A program made the position numbers and the translations under genes. From Simmondsia chinensis (Eukaryota > Streptophyta > Magnoliopsida > Caryophyllales > Simmondsiaceae), in NCBI GenBank assembly GCA_018398585.1, contig JAGTTD010000005.1, positions 10,591,355 through 10,655,354 of the forward strand: a stretch of DNA of 64,000 nt. Direction: 5' to 3'. Positions 34,189-43,850 of this stretch are shown piece after piece. How positions within the stretch are numbered: position 1 is the first letter of the stretch; the number at the start of each line of letters is the position of its first letter. The notes beneath the pieces were generated by a model. That model searched no databases. It had not been told where the DNA came from and saw only the letters and a list, made by a program, of their open reading frames with translations.

Positions 34189-34698
34189 CTAGTTTCTTTT
34201 CTTGAGCCACGATATCTTGTATGGAGTTGGGTGAGCTTTCATCTTCAACCCTAGATTGGCAATTGCGTCTTCGGAAGCTACATTCTCACAATTTCCCAAT
34301 TCTATCACCATGCGGCATACTCTATCGCCAATGGTGCAGGTGGTCAGGAAGATTTTATTCTTCAGCCATCCATCTCTTGGTTCTTCTCTTGGCCCAAAGC
34401 AAGCACACCTAACCACAAGTAGGCGTCCTTCACAAGCTGCCACTGCATCTTCTTCTAGTGGTGCCAACTCGGTCTGGGTTTCTTCCACACTAACCTCGCC
34501 ATCCTCTTCTTGGAACTCCTCGATGAAAGGACCATTGTCAGGCCTGTCACCCTTACAACACTTAGCAGCACAGTACCCCATCTCTCCGCACTTGAAGCAA
34601 CGGGTTCTTGAAGTACCCGCCAAGTCCTGAATAGCCAGTTTACTGGTATTGGCGACTACTGGCCTGTTTTGTGTGCTCTGATTTGGCAATGCTCTCAC
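34189..34698 (-). pseudogene. Gypsy B gag zinc knuckle and protease
   Basis: The RNA-binding zinc knuckle reads CFKCGEMGYCAAKC, with the usual His replaced by Tyr. An acidic linker follows, then the protease region GDRVCRMVIELGNCENV. In related elements this is ...DSGSCENV; here the catalytic Asp is replaced by Glu, so the protease would be inactive. It ends KISWLKKRN before the linker to RT. Confidence 0.85.
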
Positions 34699-34899
34699 TT
34701 GGTCTCTTCCGCCAACCTATGCTCCCCAGGCATGGCCAACTTGGCCACACCTTTTCTAGCGCTCAGCGTTCACGACTCTTTGGCTTGCTTTCGAAATGGA
34801 AAAGATAACCACCTGTATGGACTCCTTCAATTCGCCAATATAGCGATCTGCCAATTTCTCTCCTGTCTCTGCTAAGTCATTCTGGCGACCAATGAGTGG

Positions 34900-35554
34900 A
34901 GCTCTACCGTGTACTCCTACATGGATTTAGAGCCCTAACGTAACCCTTGCAGATGTTGGTACATCAACTTGATGTGATTGTGTTGCAGGAAGGCGCCTGT
35001 CATATGCTTCTTCATCTTCTTCAACGACTCTACCTTAGCCTTCCCCTGATGAAGCTGCGTATGATTCAACTGTTGCCACCAAGCAGTGGCTCTACCCCAT
35101 AATCGGGTAGCAACCAATGGCGCCTGCTTCCTCCCCGGCACCTCCTTGAACTCGAGAACCTCCTCCACAGCAGCAAGCCAATCCCAGAAATCCTCTTAGC
35201 GTCCTCCTCCGTTAACGGGATCTCAATCCTGAGACCGGATTCCCACCTTCGATTATCAAAATCCGCGGTGTTGCTGGTATTCGAGCGATTCGTCCTTAGC
35301 CTCTGATCGGGTAACTTAGCTTCTGGAAACAGGTTTTGAAAGCTCTCATCTGTCTCGTCATTGTCACCCCCTGTTGGAGGGTGTTAGGCTTGGAATTCCA
35401 AAGCCTGCTTGGGATTTGCCCCCAATTGAATCAAGCAATGTTTGATTCGCTAGAGTTTCTCCTCCATCTCCTCAAACCTCCTTTCATTCTGCCGTTGTAC
35501 ATCTCGCTCGTATACGTCTCTGACGGTGGCGTATCTCTGTAGCCCATGGGCCAT
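34900..35554 (-). pseudogene. Gypsy B gag
   Basis: The likely start is the ATG at 35554-35552, 18 bases past the primer site, opening MAHGLQRYATVRDVYERDVQ. The retrotransposon-gag core shows EVPGRKQAPLVATRLWGRAT and AWWQQLNHTQLHQGKAKVES (35168-34935). Stops and frame changes near 35460, 35395 and 35190 break it. Confidence 0.85.
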
Positions 35555-35571
35555 CTCAGAAGTAATTTTGA

Positions 35572-35583
35572 GCTCTGATACCA
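35572..35583 (-). promoter_or_regulatory. Primer binding site of gypsy B
   Basis: On the minus strand TGGTATCAGAGC, the initiator methionine tRNA complement, lies two bases after the LTR end. Confidence 0.9.
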
Positions 35584-35585
35584 CT

Positions 35586-35995
35586 TAATGCAGTGCATAA
35601 AGTGGAAAAAATTGGAAACGGGAAGGTTCAACGGCCTTCCCTTTAATTTTATGACAAAATTAGTAAAACAAGGGGGAAAAAGTCACTCAATTTCTCACAA
35701 CCGGAGAAAGAGAAAAAAAACCTTAGAAACTCGTTGGAAATTAATCAATAGAAAACTGTTGAAACCCTAACTCAACTGTTTCTTATATAGGGGAAAAGAT
35801 ATCTAGAAAACGAAACACTTTCCTAATCTAAATAAATAAAATCAAGATAAAGCAAAATAAAATCCTTCCTAATCTAAAAAACTTTTCTAATCTAAACGAA
35901 ACTCAAACTCTTCCTTTTACCGCGTCCAGGCAAAGCCGCCAACTAGGGCACCCGCCAACTCCTATCCGCCAAGTACGGCAACGCGGGTTGCATCA
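35586..35995 (-). repeat. 5' LTR of gypsy B (410 bp)
   Basis: Aligned with 27230-27641; read on the minus strand it starts TGATGCAACCCGCG. It is followed by the duplication caacc and then the right half of the split SINE. Confidence 0.9.
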
Positions 35996-36063
35996 CAACC
36001 CATATCACCCTGGCAGGGCGGGAGCCTCTATGAGGCACTGGATAGCAGTAGTAGTTGTTGTTG
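35996..36063 (+). mobile_element. TTG-tailed SINE, right piece split by gypsy B
   Basis: 'gggcgggagcctctatgagg', then a cactgg motif and a gtagttgttgttg tail, form the 3' end of the SINE begun at 27196. Joining the pieces across one caacc gives a continuous SINE body. The first five bases are the duplicated target. Confidence 0.8.
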
Positions 36064-36816
36064 TATGGTCAGTCATAAATTTGTTGTTTTGTTCAGCTCT
36101 ATCAAAATGGTAAATTCTGTTGTGTTTAAGTTATATATTTCATATTATGTAGGGTTCGGGTTTTCTGAGCCGATTTCATTCCATATCTCGATTGTGTTAT
36201 CTTTTGTCAAAATTTACTATGTTGCTTGTAGCCATGAATGCGACACCGAGCAGATAGTTTTGGGGCATGGAGAGATAACAAAACGACCATTGAAGTATAA
36301 ATCAACTTGAACATGCCACGATTAGTTCTCATCTCGAATGCACTTACCCATGGAAGTTTCGCTATGTCCAAGAGGTTAAACTGTTTACCGATTAAGCTTA
36401 ATGGGTGTCTCCAAAAGAATTTTTACGTCCAATAGTAGTGTCCAAACCCACAGACCTTGCACTTAATAAGGCATAGGTGCAAATGCCTTATTTTTTTCCA
36501 TTAAGCCCAGATCATTAAGCACTATTTAATCCAATTTTAAGATAAAAGTGTTTTTTCAGATATTTGACCCACATATATAAGTATTTTTTTTCAATTAAAA
36601 AATAAAAAAACCAAAATCTATTTCCGTACTTTGTAAAAAAGGAGAAAAAATGCTTCCTTTTTATGCAAAGTAGAATTAAAACATTTTAGGATAAAAGTGA
36701 AACTGCTCGTAATCTCAAAAAAAAAAATATTCTAATAAAAGTAATTAAAAAAATAAGTCTGATCGAACATTAGGGCTGAGTATGCGTCAAATACCCAAAT
36801 TGGGAAACAATTCAAG
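36064..36816. other. No recognisable gene
   Basis: AT-rich spacer with several A and T tracts between two SINEs. Confidence 0.5.
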
Positions 36817-36835
36817 TAGGGTATCTAAAGAACTA

Positions 36836-37098
36836 CAACAACAGCAACACCAACAACAGACCCAGTGCCTCAAGGGCTCCTGCATAAGCGAGGTCTGGAA
36901 GGGATGAATGTACGTAGTCTTACCCCTTTTGGGTATAACCCTGCCGAGAGACTGTTTCCGAAGACTCCTCAACCTTATAAGGTCGGCAACGCGAGGACTT
37001 CCCGGGAGGTCACCCATCCTGATACTACTCTCGCCCAAGCACGCTTAATTTCGGAGTTTGAATGAGATCCGGTGCCTTATTGCCTAGTAAATGAACCC
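36836..37098 (-). mobile_element. SINE with a 5S rRNA head and TTG tail, copy 1
   Basis: The 263-bp block is flanked by tagggtatctaaagaacta (36817-36835) and tagggtgtctaaagaacta (37099-37117), a 19-bp target duplication with one mismatch. On the minus strand it begins with a 120-base 5S rRNA-like sequence, continues with the TTG-SINE body (cttcggaaacagtctctc, ctacgtacattcatccc, aggcactgggtctg), and ends in ttgttggtgttgctgttgttg. The head supplies an internal pol III promoter; the tail is that of TS/Au-like SINEs moved by LINE enzymes. I know 5S-headed SINEs (SINE3 class) from animals, but I do not recall this combination in plants. Confidence 0.9.
36979..37098 (-). pseudogene. 5S rRNA-derived head of SINE copy 1
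   Basis: It is 120 bases long, the length of a 5S gene, and begins at the 5S +1 position with GGGT. The box A region (taagcgtgcttgggcgagag) and box C region (ggatgggtgacctcccggg) match plant 5S rRNA almost perfectly. The first 25 bases and the last 10 differ much more. It is part of the retroposon, not a 5S gene in an array: it has no T-run terminator and runs directly into the SINE body. Confidence 0.85.
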
Positions 37099-37117
37099 TA
37101 GGGTGTCTAAAGAACTA

Positions 37118-37605
37118 AAATTACCAAAATCAATATCAATAATATGTGATCTAAAATTTTAGGCTGGCAATCTTTTTCCTGAGCCCACCTCACTAACAAA
37201 AATATTCGGGCTAGAATCTTACGCATCAGCCCAAGAAAAAACGCTCAGACAGATTTCGGCCCAGAGGCCCATTACAATATATGAGAAAATTCAACGAAAT
37301 TTGGGGATGTTTTAAACAAAGATATTATATTAGGAGTATAAATAAGTCAAGCTGAACCTGAACTCATTCGGGGCGAGCACAACTCGCTGCCATTTTGCCC
37401 TTTCCGAAAGTCATTGAGCTTTAAGATTTGGTGCTCGTGTTAGCTCATTCATGCATTTAGGCATGGATTTGGGTCATTTAGTTGAGATTTGGAATTTACC
37501 ACTCGGGTATCTTGAAATCATCGAGCTTTACTCGACGTATCTTAGGCTATCACTTTGATATTCAGCTTGCTCATTTTGTTTTCCCTTTTATTAAATTTAA
37601 TTGAG
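37118..37605. other. Spacer between the two 5S-headed SINEs
   Basis: I see no gene in this stretch. It contains no third SINE copy. Confidence 0.5.
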
Positions 37606-37619
37606 TATCAAAGCTCATG

Positions 37620-37734
37620 AAAGAGTACCAATACACAAGTGCCGGATCCCATTAGAACTCCAAAGTTAAGCGCACTTGAGTGACAGTGGTACCAAGATGG
37701 GTGACCTTCTGTGAAATCCTTGTGTTGCACCCCT
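37620..37734 (+). pseudogene. 5S rRNA-derived head of SINE copy 2
   Basis: About 115 bases match plant 5S rRNA: 'tgccggatcccattagaact', 'aagttaagcgcacttgagtg', 'gatgggtgacct' and the 3' end tgtgttgcacccct. The 3' end is closer to true 5S than in copy 1, while box A and box C have more changes. The junction to the SINE body comes right after the last 5S base. Confidence 0.85.
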
Positions 37735-37859
37735 CAGGTTGGGGATTTTCGAAAACAGCCTCATTTTAGGATAGCACCCTAAAGGGCCAAGACAGCGTAC
37801 ATTAAACCCTCCCAGACCCTGCTTAGGCAGGAGCCCTTGGAACACTGGGAATGTTACTT
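37620..37859 (+). mobile_element. SINE with a 5S rRNA head, copy 2
   Basis: The same chimera in the opposite direction: a 5S-like head (37620-37734) followed by the SINE body with gaaaacagcctcattttagg, cagcgtacattaaaccc and ggaacactgggaatg. It is flanked by tatcaaagctcatg (37606-37619) and tatcaaggctcatg (37860-37873), a 14-bp duplication with one mismatch. The TTG tail is decayed to 'ttacttt'. Its target differs from that of copy 1, so it is a separate insertion of the same family. Confidence 0.85.
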
Positions 37860-37873
37860 TATCAAGGCTCATG

Positions 37874-38174
37874 CAAAGCCCTAGGGCCCCTTTAAAAACC
37901 AAATACATTTTTCATTTGTCACTACCAATTTTCCATTTTATCTATAGTTTTCTTTTTCTATTTTTCATTTGGAAAACGAATGTTCAAGACTCGACAATAT
38001 AGAAATATTGGGAAACGTGGCCAAGTGATTCTAATTTTTCAATTTTCTAAAATTGTAAATTATAGGTATACGTAATGCCAAAATTCTAAAACCCAATAAT
38101 CCAAACCGATCCGATTCAAATAGTATGGTAAGCAATGTGAAAATGATCAATTTGACTAGTGTAGTATCCTACCC
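37874..38174. other. No recognisable gene
   Basis: AT-rich spacer between the second SINE and the copia C LTR. Confidence 0.5.
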
Positions 38175-38315
38175 TGATATACTTAATATATAATATACTA
38201 TCTTGTATTACTCTACAGTGATATTTCTATACTTTCCCTTGTATATTTTCCACTATATATATATACGATAGCTCAGTAACTCTAATGGGTTTGCTCTCCG
38301 AAATATTCTTGCACA
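38175..38315 (+). repeat. 5' LTR of copia C
   Basis: The segment with tttgctctccgaaatattct aligns with 'tatgctctctgaaatattct' in the 3' LTR; the rest matches with many substitutions. A 'ccactatatatatata' TATA-rich box lies near 38249. Confidence 0.65.
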
Positions 38316-38327
38316 TGATATCAGCGC
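38316..38327 (+). promoter_or_regulatory. Primer binding site of copia C, decayed
   Basis: TGATATCAGCGC differs at two positions from TGGTATCAGAGC and directly follows the 5' LTR. Confidence 0.6.
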
Positions 38328-38650
38328 AAGTAAATTTTAATTATCATCCCTAACGCTAACCCTAGCCCTAATCCCAGTTTCAAAGCCGCGAAACAAACCG
38401 CCTATCACGCAAGGCCCTGTTCACGCCGCTGCTTCCTTGGCCGAGCGGTGCACCTCTCTGGTTGAGCTCCTCTGCGGTGAGTTCCCTCCGGGGTGTGATG
38501 CTCCCAAACCAACGTTCTTGTCCTTTGTTCCCCTCTGTTCACGCAGGTTAAAGCCAAAATTCCACCGAAATTCATAGTGCACACTCCAGCTTTCTCTTCC
38601 CTCAAAGGTAAAATTAGTGAATTGACAATTCTTTAGATCCCTGGTGACCA

Positions 38651-38704
38651 ATGGCGGCTCAACCACCTACTTCCCTTTCTCTCTAAGCACCGAATTCACC
38701 AACC
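38651..38704 (+). pseudogene. Copia C gag, first codons before the Reina insertion
   Basis: The ATG at 38651 opens MAAQPPTSLSL, then a stop, then APNSP before the Reina LTR begins at 38705. The reading continues at 50400 beyond the inserted element. Confidence 0.6.
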
Positions 38705-39080
38705 TGATACAGGATATATCTTAGGAGGATATTTTTGGCGGGTGAATAACAACTTTTTAAAGTTGGCGGGTCACGGGAGAAGCGCGAGCAGTTTTTTAGT
38801 CGAGCCATGTGCAAGGCACGTAATCAGCTGTAATTCTATCATTTCATTTTTATTTTTATTTTTTCTCAATTGCTTGTAATCAGCTGCTATATATTGTTTT
38901 GCGGTCTTTTAGGGTTATCATCAATGAAATCATAGTCTTTTAGGGTTATCATCAATGAAATCATACTTATCTTCTCCTTATTTCCTTCTTCCTTCTTCAA
39001 TGTTCTTCTAATTCTTTTCTCCCTCATACTCTATTTCTGATTTCTATCACTAATTTGAGGTAATTTGAGCATCGGTATCA
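38705..39080 (+). repeat. 5' LTR of the Reina-like element (376 bp)
   Basis: Compared with the 3' LTR it lacks about 75 bases around 38820 and has a 31-base tandem duplication of the 'gggttatcatcaatgaaatc' segment (38909-38967). Confidence 0.9.
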
Positions 39081-39081
39081 C

Positions 39082-39093
39082 TGGTATCAGAGC
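39082..39093 (+). promoter_or_regulatory. Primer binding site of the Reina-like element
   Basis: TGGTATCAGAGC, the initiator methionine tRNA complement, one base after the LTR. Confidence 0.9.
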
Positions 39094-39126
39094 TCTAATC
39101 CTCAGCTGTGGTGTGTGCAAGCAATC

Positions 39127-40735
39127 ATGGCGGATAATACACGGGCAACAGCTGAAGTTAGGCGTGTGGAAGAAAAACTCGATCATTCCATAGGCAAAGT
39201 ACGGGATGAGATCAAGGCTGCTGTTGAGACCCTTGCGACACAGATGAAAAACCTCCAGGATCATGTGACGGCAATGTCTATGCAAGTACCTCGGCAGAAG
39301 TGAGGGCAGGGGCGACCAATGGAGCTTCCAACTCTTCAGCTGCAAATCCGACCCAAAGGACCCCTCAATAGGAGCTTGAGGGTGGTAATAACTCTTTTTC
39401 TCCTCGATTAGGTAGAATGGACTTCCCACTTTTTGATGGTGAGGATGTTAATGGCTAGTTATTCACTTGTGAGCAATTTTTCATGATTGATAATACTCCT
39501 GAATACGATAAAATTAGAGTTGCCTCGATCCATTTAAGAGGAATTCCTCAACAATGGCATAGGCGATGTGTCACTACCAATCCTGATTTTCTTACTTTGA
39601 GATGGCCTGATATGCTAGAGCGGTGAAGGGAAGGTTTGGCAATGCATATGAGGACCCAATTTCTAATTTGATGAGCCTAAAGCAGATGGGTATAGTGGGG
39701 GAATACTTGGGAAAATTCGACCAAATATCAGTGAGGTCTGACTTAAATGAATCACAGCTTATTAGTTATTTTGTAGCTAGTTTGAGAGAGGACATAGCCT
39801 TGGAAGTAAGAGCATAGCAGCCTACTGCCTTGCAACATGCTGTGTGTTTGGCTAAATTGGGTGAATCTAAAATTGAGGCCCTTGCTAAACAACTTAAGCA
39901 TAGCAGACCCCCTTTATTGCCCACCCCGAGTGGTCCTAGACCAAATCCTAACAGTTTTAGGCCAATCCCCAACCAACCTGGTGTTGTAACTCAACCCCCT
40001 GCACAGATAAACAGAGCCCAAGGAACACTGTCGAGAGCTGAGCTGCAGGATAAGAGAGCCAAGGGATTATGTTATTTTTGTGATGAGAAATTTGAGGCAG
40101 GACATAGGTGCAAAAACAAGGGACCTCAGCTGTTTTTAGTTGAAATTGATGATGAATGGGAAGAAGAGGCAGTGGAGGCACCTCAACCTGAATTTGAAGA
40201 AGCTAGCTTTCCAGATCCTGCTACACACATCTCTCTGCACGCGTTGGCTGGTGCAACCTCCTACCAGACCTTAAGAGTGACCGGGTCCATCAGGAGGAAG
40301 CCAATACATATCCTAATAGACTCTGGCTCAACCCATAACTTTATCGATGTTCAATTGGCTAGAAAACTTGGCTGTAGGCTGAGGCAGGTGTCGGCTCTAT
40401 CCGTGACAGTAGCAAATGGCTCTAAGTTGGAGTGCAACCAGCAGTGGCAACGTCTGCAATGGAAGATGCAAGATTCATGTTATACATCCAATTCCTTCTC
40501 ATTCCTTTAGGAGGGTGTGACTTGGTACTAGGAATTGAGTGGTTATCCTCATTAGGAGACATTCAATGCAATTTTCAGCACTTAACCATGACCTTCTCGA
40601 TGAAGGGAGAGACCAAGGTGCTCAACGGGGAAGGGACTAATGTATGCAAATTAGTGAGTGCCAAAGGATTGTCCAGAGCTATGGCTGGCACTCCAGTTAT
40701 AGCCTTGCTGAGAGGTGACATCAGAGTACAATGAG
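39127..40735 (+). pseudogene. Reina-like gag and protease
   Basis: The ATG at 39127 opens MADNTRATAEVRRVEEKLDH, a coiled-coil-like N-terminus. The gag core includes PLFDGEDVNG and LMSLKQMGIVGEYLGKFDQI. The knuckle-like motif is CYFCDEKFEAGHRCKNK (near 40070). The protease shows PIHILIDSGSTHNFIDVQL (about 40300), with the catalytic Asp intact, and later GCDLVLGIEWLSSLGDI. Stops at 39301, 39817 and a frame change near 40440 break the gene. Confidence 0.9.
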
Positions 40736-42714
40736 AGTGATGGGATTGAGCTGCAGATGGTCCAGGCTGTAACGAAAATAGACCTTCAACCTGAGCTATC
40801 TGCTGCAGTTGCAGCTTTGTTGCATCAGTATGATCCCCTTTTTGATGAACCTCATCTGTTACCTCCTAGTAGACCTCCCTTCGATCATAGAATCCATTTG
40901 AGAGAAGGAACTCAACCAATCAACAAAAGACCTTACCGTTACCCTTCACTCCAAAAGGATGCCATGGAGGAAATTGTCCATGACTTGCTTAGAAAGGGGT
41001 ATTTCTAGCATAGTAACAGCCCATTTCCATCAGTCATGGTCCTTGTGAAAAAGAAGGATGGCACTTGGAGAATGTGCATTGATTACCGTGACCTTAATCA
41101 AGCAACCATCAAGGATAAATTTCCAATTCCTTTAGTGCAAGAGCTGTTTGATTAGCTGGGGGCTACGAGATACTTTACAAGGCTTGATTTGAGGTCTGGT
41201 TATTATCATATCAGGATGGATGCTGATGATGTCCAAAAGACAGCCTTTAGAACACACTGTGGACACTTTGAGTTCTTGGTGATGCCCTTTGGTCTCCCCA
41301 ATGCTCCTTCCACATTTCAGGCCCTTATGAACTCTGTGTTTGCTGCCTACCTTCGAAAATTTGTGCTAGTCTTCTTTGATGACATCCTCATTTATAGCTC
41401 GAACCTAGAAGATTAAATCGAGCATCTGTAGGTAGTGTTTCAATTGCTGCAGCAGCACCAGTTATTTGTGAAGAAGAGCAAGTGCACTTTTGCAACAGAT
41501 CAGATTGAATATTTGGGTCATAGTATTACAAATGGGAAGGTCTCAACAGATCCAAGAAAGCTCTAGGCCATGCAAAAATGGCCCCCTCCCACTACCCTCA
41601 AACAACTCAGCGGTTTCCTAGGCCTAATTGGGTATTATAGGAGGTTCATCCAAGGTTATGGAGTGATAGCCAGACCATTAACTGAGCTCACGGGGAGGGT
41701 TAAACTGCAATGGAGTGACAAGGCTCAATCTGCCATTGATAAATTAAAAGAGGCACTCATGAAGGCCCCTGTGTTAGCCTTGCCTAACTTCACTAAACTT
41801 TTTGTGATCGAATCTGATGCAAGCAATGCAGGTTTGGGAGGTTTTTTATTGCAAGAAGGGCACCCTTTGGCTGACTTCAGCAAAACTCTTTGCCCCAAAC
41901 AGCAGCAACTGTCAGTTTATGAAAGGGAATTACTAGCAATGGTAGCAGCAGTGCTTCAATGGCAACAATATCTGCTCAACAACAGCTTTGTTATTCGCAC
42001 AGATCAAAGAAGCCTCAAATATCTTCTGGACAGAAAATTCACACCCATTTCCGGTGTGTGTGGCTCTCCAAGCTGATGGGGTTTAGCTACGTTGTTGATT
42101 ACAAGAAGCGCAAGGAAAATACTGCAGCTGATGCTTTGTCAAGGGTCACAAGTCATCAAATCTCTTGTCATCTCCTAGCAGCAGTAGACAGTGATCTATA
42201 CAACAGAATTCAGCTTCTTTGGCAAAGTGATGCAGACCTACAACTCCTGATTCAGCAGCTACAATCAAACCCTTTAAGCCATCCCAAATTCAGTTGGCGT
42301 GATGGACAATTGAAAAGGTAAGGGAAGTTTGTCATTGGTAAGGACAGAGGCCTGCAGCATATCATTCTCAAATGGATGCATTCATCTCCTAGTAGTGGTC
42401 ATTCCAGACGAGATGCTGCATATCAAAAGGTGAAGTCCTTATTCTTTTGGAAGGGCTTGCATCATGATGCAGCTGATTTTGTGAGGAAGTGTCATATCTG
42501 CCAGGCTTGTAAGCGTGATACTTCAGCCTATCCGGGACTCCTTCAGCCTCTTCCCATCCCGGACATGGTTTGGACCGACATCTTCATGGCTTTCATAGAG
42601 GGTCTCCCTAACTCCTTTGGGAAGGAGGTCATTTTTGTGGTGGTGGATCGGCTAAGTAAGGCAACTCATTTCATGGCCCTTTCTCACCCTTACACTGCTT
42701 TTACCGTAGCTCAA
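40736..42714 (+). pseudogene. Reina-like RT, RNase H and integrase N-terminal half
   Basis: The RT has [37 protein letters not shown] (first catalytic Asp), [17 protein letters not shown] and the box [11 protein letters not shown] (near 41370). Stops lie at 41007, 41154, 41414, 41430 and 41565. RNase H follows with VIESDASNAGLGGFLLQEGH (catalytic Asp) and YERELLAMVAAVLQWQQYL; a frameshift near 42040 leads to ENTAADALSRV. Integrase has the zinc-binding HICQACKRDTS (42500), then MVWTDIFMAFIEGLPNSFGK (normally WxDIxMDFIxGLP, so the core Asp is changed to Ala) and VVVDRLSKATHFMAL. It stops at 42714, where the inner chromovirus begins. Confidence 0.9.
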
Positions 42715-43450
42715 TGTCACGGGACCGTTTTTGACACCCTTGTCAAGCCCGTGCGCCACTTAACTTCACTCCGAAAGTACCTCGCTAAGTCAGGCTCCTC
42801 GTTAACCCGAAGGTTGTGTTTATGCGGAATAAAGGCAAACGAGTGTTTTGGAACAAAGAAAATAGAGTCACAATAATAATGCAAGTACACGTTCAAAGGG
42901 ACAAAGAGCTTGGATTAATTTGGGTGAGTTTGGACCACCCTTGGCAATTGCCATTCCTTATTATATATACTCAATGATATTTACAAGGGGTATGAACCGT
43001 GTATATTTCCAAAGGGGCACGGTTCATTACCTAGGAGACATGAATATTAAATAGGTACATGAATCTAGTCTAAATACATGGAATATTAAAGGGACAAAAT
43101 CGGGTGCACTCCCCTTGGGCTAAGCGTGTCAAGAGGACCGTGTAAATGGTCCAAGAGACACGCCTCAACAGCAAGGGACGCGACCTTGGGAAGGACATGG
43201 GCGCCCGTGTCTGGGCCTGCGCCTGGGCGCGCTAGGACGTGGCCCTGACGCTGCCTGGACCGTGTCTAGGCCGTGTCTGGGGCGTGTCAAGGCCCTTTGG
43301 ACGCGACCCTTCGTGTCAAGCGACATATCCTCCCGTTTACATACACGCATCAAGTAAATTAAGGAAAAATAAGGAAGGCCTAGTACTTCCTAGGTCCTTC
43401 TAGTACATTATTAAAAATAAAAAGTACTATGATATTGGCGGTCCGTGACA
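42715..43450 (-). repeat. 3' LTR of the young chromovirus (736 bp)
   Basis: Includes a GC-rich block at about 43190-43310 with repeated gtgtctggg/ctgcctgg units, unusual in this AT-rich window. It aligns with 48304-49040 with about 20 substitutions. Confidence 0.95.
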
Positions 43451-43481
43451 CTCTCCCCCACCTAAGTCGTTGACGTCCTCG

Positions 43482-43850
43482 TCAATGCCCGGTAGTCTTG
43501 AATGTCTCAATCATCTTCTTGAACTGCCATAAGTCCTCCTCCTTTTCCCAAGTAGCTTCATTCTCAGGAAGATCTTTCCAACGAACCAAGTACTCGGTAT
43601 ACTTTGGCACTCCCCTATGCCCCACGATCCGGTCGGCAAGAATCTCGGTTGCTTCCTTGTCAAAGGATGGGATCACGGCTGTAGGAGCTCGGCTCGACTC
43701 GCTCCGACTTGGGTCTTGATCATCCCTATGGTATGGTTTCAGCGTGCTTACATGGAAAACAGGATGGATCTTCATCTTAGGCAGTAGTTCAACTCGATAG
43801 GACACTTTCCCAACTTTTGCAAGAATTGGGTAAGGTCCCTCATATCTTCA
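43482..43850 (-). pseudogene. Young chromovirus integrase C-terminus and chromodomain
   Basis: The frame (43482-43805) reads VSYRVELLPKMKIHPVFHVS, the SH3-like end of integrase, then a Ser/Pro-rich linker and a chromodomain: EILADRIVGHRGVPKYTEYL, VRWKDLPENEATWEKEEDLW and a final helix. Aromatic positions of the methyl-lysine cage are partly retained (YLVRW, TWE). Chromodomains direct chromoviruses to chromatin with modified histone H3. A stop near 43848 separates it from the integrase core. The EILADR type suggests a Galadriel- or Tekay-like clade; I did not settle which. Confidence 0.9.

Larger units (their letters stand above)
27230..35995 (-). mobile_element. Ty3/gypsy retrotransposon, gypsy B, with two nested insertions
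   Basis: The LTRs (27230-27641 and 35586-35995) are flanked by a perfect 5-bp duplication, caacc (27225-27229 and 35996-36000). On the minus strand the order is LTR, primer site, gag with zinc knuckle, protease, RT, RNase H, integrase, LTR, the order of gypsy elements. Two later insertions lie inside: a foldback LTR composite in RT (31257-33605) and repeat R1 between RNase H and integrase (about 28880-30095). Without them it would be about 5.2 kb. It lacks a visible chromodomain. All domains carry stops. Confidence 0.9.

Noticed and set aside
36979..37098. A functional 5S rRNA gene
   Set aside because: The ends are diverged, no terminator follows, there is no tandem array, and the sequence lies within a retroposed unit.
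36836..37859. The two 5S-like blocks as LTRs of a Cassandra element
   Set aside because: They are in inverted orientation, lack TG...CA LTR ends, have separate 19-bp and 14-bp target duplications, and continue into a SINE body with a TTG tail.
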